Shown: piece by piece, positions 60,006-64,000 of the stretch
Position numbering within the stretch: position 1 is the stretch's first letter
Layout of the letters: every line of letters starts with the position of its first letter
Source: Pezizomycotina sp. ARF18
Taxonomy: Eukaryota; Ascomycota
DNA length: 64,000 bases
NCBI GenBank assembly: GCA_002224055.1
Contig: AZLU01000001.1
Span: 678,960-742,959, forward strand
Reading direction: 5' to 3'
The notes under the pieces: model-generated
What the model was told of the DNA's origin: nothing
The model's database searches: none
Seen by the model: only the letters and a program-made list of their open reading frames with translations
Position numbers and translations under genes: made by a program

Positions 60006-61138
60006 CTATCGCCTCTTCCATGAGACTTTAGCTTTGCGATAGAACCAATGATTGGCAAGTTCCCACTGGTCGTCATTGTACCTTTTACGCGTGCCTAACA
60101 TCGCCTCCGCCACCTCAGCAGCGCTCGCATTATGAACCCTTTGTGGATGTTGTCATTGTATAGCAACCCGATAAGGTCTCGATCCTCCGGGTCAAGGTTA
60201 GACAGAAACGTCTAAGGATGGAGAACAAATACTTTAGTATGAAATATAATAATGTATTTTTTTAACAATGTGCACTTCGCGGATGCTATTTTACTTTAAG
60301 TTTTTGCCTTTATATCCCTTGCGTGCAAGGAACGTCTCTGCAAAACACCTGATCGCTCGGGGGTAGTTATCTTCAGGGAGAGGCGGCCATGGGAGCTTTG
60401 CGTATATTTTTGTCAGGTCCTCCTTCATCCTTTCTTAACCTCATCTTGCATTGAAGATATTCAAGTTTCACGTTCGCGAGAGTCTCTCGGAGGAGAGCGT
60501 TTTGCGTGTTTGTGACGTCCACCGTGTGTTCTCTCCACAACTTCTCCTGCTCGGTGGCGTGCTTGGTCGCCTGCTCTCTCCAAAGCCGCTCCTGCTCGTC
60601 GGCGTGATCTCTCCAAAGCCGTTCCTGCTCAGCGGCGTGATCTCTCCATAGCCTGTCCTGCTCAGCGGCGTGATGTCTCCACTGCTTCTCCTGCTCGGAG
60701 GCGAGCTCGGCGCCGTACTGTCGACCATTGCGGGGTAGGAAGTCGTGAGGGACAGGCTGTTGATGCTCGGGTTCAGCTGGGTTGGCAGCTTGCGCATTCC
60801 AGTCCGGGGGAGGCGTGAGGTGCTCCAAACGTGTGTTCGGAGAGGAGCGAATTCGAAAGGAAAATTCCGGCATTGCGGGTGCTGGAGGGACTCGCGATTG
60901 TAGTATTTGTACTCCGGGAGTAGTGTTACGTCGGGGACATGAGTAGGCTCGCATGCGACACAGGGCTGAGCGTAGGTTTGTCCGCTGACGCTTTGCAACT
61001 CTTTCGATATCACCACCATTGTCCAAAAATCACCAACGTTACTGAACGTTCTGGGATTTTATGGTTGTCAGGGGTGAGCCCCAAGAGTCCAAAGATCGCT
61101 TCTGCTGACTCCAACACTCTCTTTGATGGGGTGTTCAT
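60006..61138 (-). CDS. Coiled-coil protein with 11-residue repeats
   Basis: I do not recognise the family. The ATG at 61,138 gives MNTPSKRVLESAEAIFGLLG then LTPDNHKIPERS. After one frame change the protein continues NGGDIERVAKRQRTNLRSAL, a Pro-rich stretch, and then five to six 11-residue repeats of the type HAAEQERLWRD (60,540-60,700), strongly predicted to be an alpha-helical coiled coil. The C-terminal part reads LTKIYAKLPWPPLPEDNYPR then AIRCFAETFLARKGYKGKNL. A probable intron lies at 60,212-60,294 (GTAAAA donor, TACTAAA branch, CTTAG acceptor). The last exon has FLSNLDPEDRDLIGLLYNDN and RYNDDQWELANHWFYRKAK, with a stop at 60,006. There are two or three single-base frame changes. Charged repeats and lack of a signal peptide suggest an intracellular protein. 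The function is unknown. Confidence 0.6.
60540..60700 (-). repeat. 33-bp minisatellite inside the coiled-coil gene
   Basis: Units close to CGGCGTGATCTCTCCAAAGC plus 13 further bases repeat in phase with the reading frame. Each adds one 11-residue helical unit. A second frame is open across the same region (SGDITPLSRTGYGEITPLSR) because the period is a multiple of three. Confidence 0.85.
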
Positions 61139-62160
61139 TGCTGCAAGCTGGAAGTTATCGTGAAGATTTATCTTGTACACATTTTTTAAGTGAGTGATGA
61201 TAAGATGTTTGGGTTGTCGTACGAAAATGTGTGAAGACTGGCGTTATTGTTGATTGGTTGCTGTTCTTTCAGAAAGCTAAGTCTCGAGAAGAAATTAGTG
61301 GACTGCTGGGCGACACCAAAAAAAAGGAAGAGAAAAAAAAAAGAAAGAAAGAAAAAAAAAGTCGGGAGCAAAGGCGGCGGCGTCAAGTGGTTGAGAGGTG
61401 ACTCATACTACCACACAACTTCAACCTTAATAATCAATTTGCCACGAAAATCTTCCCTCATGAAATGATGCTAGGTTGCTCATTTCAGGTTATATATCCC
61501 TCATCAAATGACGCTAATACTTTTTTCTACATATCGTCCAGCCATCAAATACATATATATCACTATATTTTGTGTGACGTATAAGTATACATTATTTGTA
61601 CCTTTAAGTAAACTTTACTTTCCTCCTTTCTTAATAAACACCGCTTAATCTTTCCAATTACAATATAAATTCTATATTTTAATAAAAAAAAAATTAAAAT
61701 TACGATTCTTAAAGTAGTCTCCAAAAAAAACTCGTGCTGAAAAAAAAATTTTAGGCCCGTCTTTTTTTTACGGTTCAGGAATTGGTCCTTCCTATTTAGT
61801 TTTCGTTTTTTTTTCAGCCGCTTCCGGTTGTATTTGAAATGGTTCGGTTAATCTTGCCTCTACTATACAATGAAACCTCTTTTGGTTATAAGGTGTAAAA
61901 AGCTTATAGGATTCTGGACTTGGGGTTTGAAAACGGGTATAGGACAATTCCCGTAAGCACTACTTGCAAAGGCGGGTAGTAGTTTAGGTTGCTATTTTTA
62001 AAATTTTGTTTTTTTTTTTCTTTTTTCAAAATATATATATATAATAACTAAAACGGTACTTAAGGGTGACTCTTCCCTCCCTGGCTTATCTTTTCAATAT
62101 AAAAAATTATTTTCAACTTTTTATCCATCAACGCCAACCATTCTTCATTTGTTCAATACA
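61139..62160. other. A/T-rich interval
   Basis: No gene is visible. It holds the third copy of the interspersed repeat and a short (AT)n near 62,030. It should contain the promoters of the two flanking divergent genes. Confidence 0.45.
61715..61870 (+). repeat. Interspersed repeat, copy 3
   Basis: The core ATTTTAGGCCCGTC and T run, ACGGTTCAGGAATTGGTCCT, TTTAGTTTTCG with a T run, and CGGTTAATCTTGCCTCTA match copies 1 and 2. Upstream, AAAGTAGTCTCCAAAAAAAA resembles AAAGTGGTCAAAAAAAA before copy 2. Confidence 0.65.
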
Positions 62161-62169
62161 GTGCAGCAG

Positions 62170-62262
62170 GTAAGACAACAATAAAATAAAATCCAAAGTT
62201 CCCTCTTTATTTCGCACATGATATTTTCTTTGTCTCTTTCTTTTTATCCTCTTTTCGCTCAG
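62170..62262 (+). other. Intron in the leader of the 62-63 kb gene
   Basis: The donor CAG/GTAAGA and acceptor CGCTCAG, with a T-rich tract before the acceptor, lie just upstream of the first ATG (62,273). A 93-nt leader intron is the simplest explanation. Confidence 0.5.
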
Positions 62263-62272
62263 TGCTTCAGCC

Positions 62273-63126
62273 ATGTCTATCAAACACTATAATAATGTCT
62301 TACTCACAGGCTGCTTCCGATCCTCATGGGTTTGCCCAACAACTAAACACTCTTTCCTCGGTACGAAAATCATACCGGAAGTCCCAAGCTTCCTTCCACC
62401 ATTCAAGAGCCTGGATACCTTCATCGAGGCGCCTCGGAGAAGCTTAGTAAGCTTCCAGCGGTGAAGCCGTGCTGCCCGTTCCGAAGAAGCTTGCGCTGGA
62501 AATGGTGGATTCATCGACCAGCACTATCAGCTCTGCTCTTCGTACTGCGGTAAGCTCGCCTGTACCTTTATTTCTTTGCACCTCCAGCTTCTTTACTTAT
62601 TTATCACATCAGGACCGGCTCACGATTTGGAAACCTCGTTGAGCGTCGGCACGGCCATCACCAACTTCCTAGAGCTTCTATTGGACCAGATTACGTCTCG
62701 ACCCCTCCCCCCAACCGCAGCAGCCTATACAGCGACCGTCAACTCCCTCATGGAGCGCTTATCGGCGGAAAAAAGACAAGTTCGTATAGGGATGGGTATC
62801 GCGATCGGCGATTTCCGGTTGGTATACGATGACGGGCAGATCGAGTATATTACGTCCCGCGCCGAGATGAACGGCCACAAGCTCCTGTTCCAGGCCCTCG
62901 ATACGCTCAATGTCACCCTGCCGATTTCGGTGTCTTGATGGATTTGAAGGCCGGCCGCAACGTGCAGGCGCACCCGCTGCTGAAATTGGAGAAGCTTCTC
63001 GGGCTACCGGGCGAAATCGCGACCACCTACGGCGATAGCTCCGCGGAGCTTCGGGCGATGAAGCGGGTTGTGGAGGCTACCGTGGGGTCTACTCTAAGGA
63101 CTGATTGCTCTGATACATTTTTTTGA
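62273..63126 (+). CDS. Unrecognised protein with two or more exons
   Basis: I do not recognise this gene. Candidate starts are the ATG at 62,273 (MSIKHYNNVLL) and the one at 62,295 (MSYSQAASDPHGFAQQLNTL). An intron at 62,550-62,612 (GTAAGC donor, ATCACATCAG acceptor) leads to a well-formed exon: HDLETSLSVGTAITNFLELL, LDQITSRPLPPTAAAYTATV, LSAEKRQVRIGMGIAIGDFR, LVYDDGQIEYITSRAEMNGH and LFQALDTLNVTLPISV. After one frame change it continues MDLKAGRNVQAHPLLKLEKL and ATTYGDSSAELRAMKRVVEA. The product is mixed alpha/beta in appearance, with no signal peptide, transmembrane helix or metal-binding motif that I can name. Codon use is GC-rich and clearly coding. The first exon also changes frame once or twice. 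Confidence 0.55.
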
Positions 63127-63710
63127 TGGCGCTCGTCGATGCTATTTGCATCTTACGACGACCTTTCACTCATACACCACTTTTGTTCTATGACTACCCT
63201 GAGCACTCCTCTTCACAGCATTTTCTTTTTTTTCCCCCAATGCTCTAGTTCTTGACTTCGAAGAATCATTTGGGATGGTGGTCTCCAATTTAGTACCCTT
63301 GTAGCAATTACTGAATGGCGTTTTACGGTCTTACTCGATATTTTGATCCCCTACTAACCTTTCCTCTGCTAAATTCAATGTTTATTCTCTTTCTTTGCTT
63401 TATCGGTAGTAGTTCATAAATTATTCGTGCACCTGAAATATGCTTTAATAAATAGCACTGGCGTTTAATAAATACTGTTCTAAAGTGAAAAATGGCATCT
63501 TATGCTCCACTATTATAATTATATTTTATAATTCTCCGGACCTAGAAAAACATAGAACGAAGATACTTCTCATCCTTCAGATCAATATATAGTTTTTTAG
63601 GACACTAAATTACTATAGCAACACTTAGCTGTACATTTGGTGTGTTAGTACTCTTACTTAATAAGTAGTAATTGGCAAACAGAAGAATAAGTTATATATA
63701 ATTGGAAAGA
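63127..63710. other. A/T-rich 3' flank
   Basis: No gene is visible. It is probably the 3' untranslated region and downstream flank of the gene ending near 63,126. Confidence 0.45.
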
Positions 63711-64000
63711 TCAATCTACTGATACTTCAAATCCATCTCTAAGTAGGTCCTTAATGCCTTTCCTTGCCCCTCGACTCGAACCCTCCGAAAGACCTTGCCC
63801 CCCCCCCCCCCCCGCCCCCCTTTCTTCCTCTCCAGTATCTTGGTGAAGTTTCAGATGAACTAAAACTCTGGACCACGCAGAGGTCCTCCCGCCGAGAAGT
63901 ACCATTCCGCCTACAGATGTGCCTCGACGTCGCTGAGGGGAAGAGGAGGCAAAGGAGTCCATGATGCATCATTTAGGGCTCTGCGTGCGGAAGCACGAGC
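63711..64000 (-). CDS. Possible 3' end of a gene running off the right edge
   Basis: A minus-strand frame ends SSRGARKGIKDLLRDGFEVS and a stop at 63,711. It contains a Gly run made by a C17GC7 tract (63,797-63,821 on the plus strand), where frame changes are likely. Upstream pieces read ASARRALNDASW in another frame. It is too short to identify. Low-complexity noise is an alternative. Confidence 0.2.

Noticed and set aside
59683-60076. ORFs with long Ala-Val or Leu runs on both strands
   Set aside because: They are translations of the (AGTAGC)n microsatellite.
63764-63964. Plus-strand ORF with a Pro run
   Set aside because: The run is made by a C homopolymer. The opposite strand gives the more protein-like C-terminus, and neither is secure.
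1-64000. LTR retrotransposons or other virus-like elements
   Set aside because: I saw no reverse transcriptase, integrase or capsid signature and no convincing paired long terminal repeats. The D-T-G-A motif at 57.6 kb sits in a multi-exon host-style gene.

Overview
This window looks like chromosomal DNA from a filamentous ascomycete (Pezizomycotina), probably one with a large, repeat-rich genome. The evidence is short spliceosomal introns (about 47-126 nt) with GTAWGT/GTGAGY-type donors, CTAAC-like branch points and YAG acceptors; a fungal CDK8/Ssn3-type kinase fragment; a GH76 mannanase-like gene; an F-box gene; long pyrimidine-rich leaders; and many long A/T tracts. A pezizomycete (truffle-like) origin is only a guess. 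I recognise no rRNA, tRNA, CRISPR array, LTR element or other virus-like element.

Layout. 0.6-2.8 kb: a decayed ankyrin-repeat gene (minus) with a piece of a Cdk8/Ssn3-like kinase inside it. 2.9-11.5 kb: gene-poor DNA with microsatellites and homopolymers. 11.6-14.6 kb: a Ser/Pro-rich protein gene (plus) that I do not recognise. 15.8-23.8 kb: a cluster of three related genes or gene pieces for secreted proteins with a disordered region and a distinctive cysteine pattern. 25.3-27.0 kb: a secreted GH76 glycoside hydrolase (minus). 27-33.6 kb: gene-poor. 33.6-35.6 kb: an F-box protein (plus). 38.5-45.1 kb: two old tandem arrays, the right one with about ten units of roughly 235 bp. 46.1-49.2 kb: a sestrin (PA26) homologue (minus). 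53.8-54.4 kb: a small secreted protein. 57.3-58.4 kb: a four-exon gene with a D-T-G-A motif. 60.0-61.1 kb: a coiled-coil protein built on 11-residue repeats. 62.2-63.1 kb: an unrecognised two-exon gene with an intron in its leader. An undescribed interspersed repeat occurs three times between 56.9 and 61.9 kb.

No operon-like organisation or shared pathway is evident. The genes are separated by kilobases of A/T-rich DNA and lie on both strands. The secreted products (the cysteine-rich family, GH76, the small secreted protein) suggest interaction with a cell wall or host, but that is inference. Nearly every recognisable gene changes reading frame by single bases, often at homopolymers, with few nonsense substitutions. 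This looks more like indel errors in a draft long-read assembly than like independent decay, so gene models here are spans of related frames rather than clean ORFs.

The most interesting region is the 15.8-23.8 kb family: the cysteine spacing C-x3-C-x-C, C-x5-C-x-C and C-x7-C-x2-C-x-C is conserved between copies although the linkers have diverged strongly. I cannot assign it to any known family.
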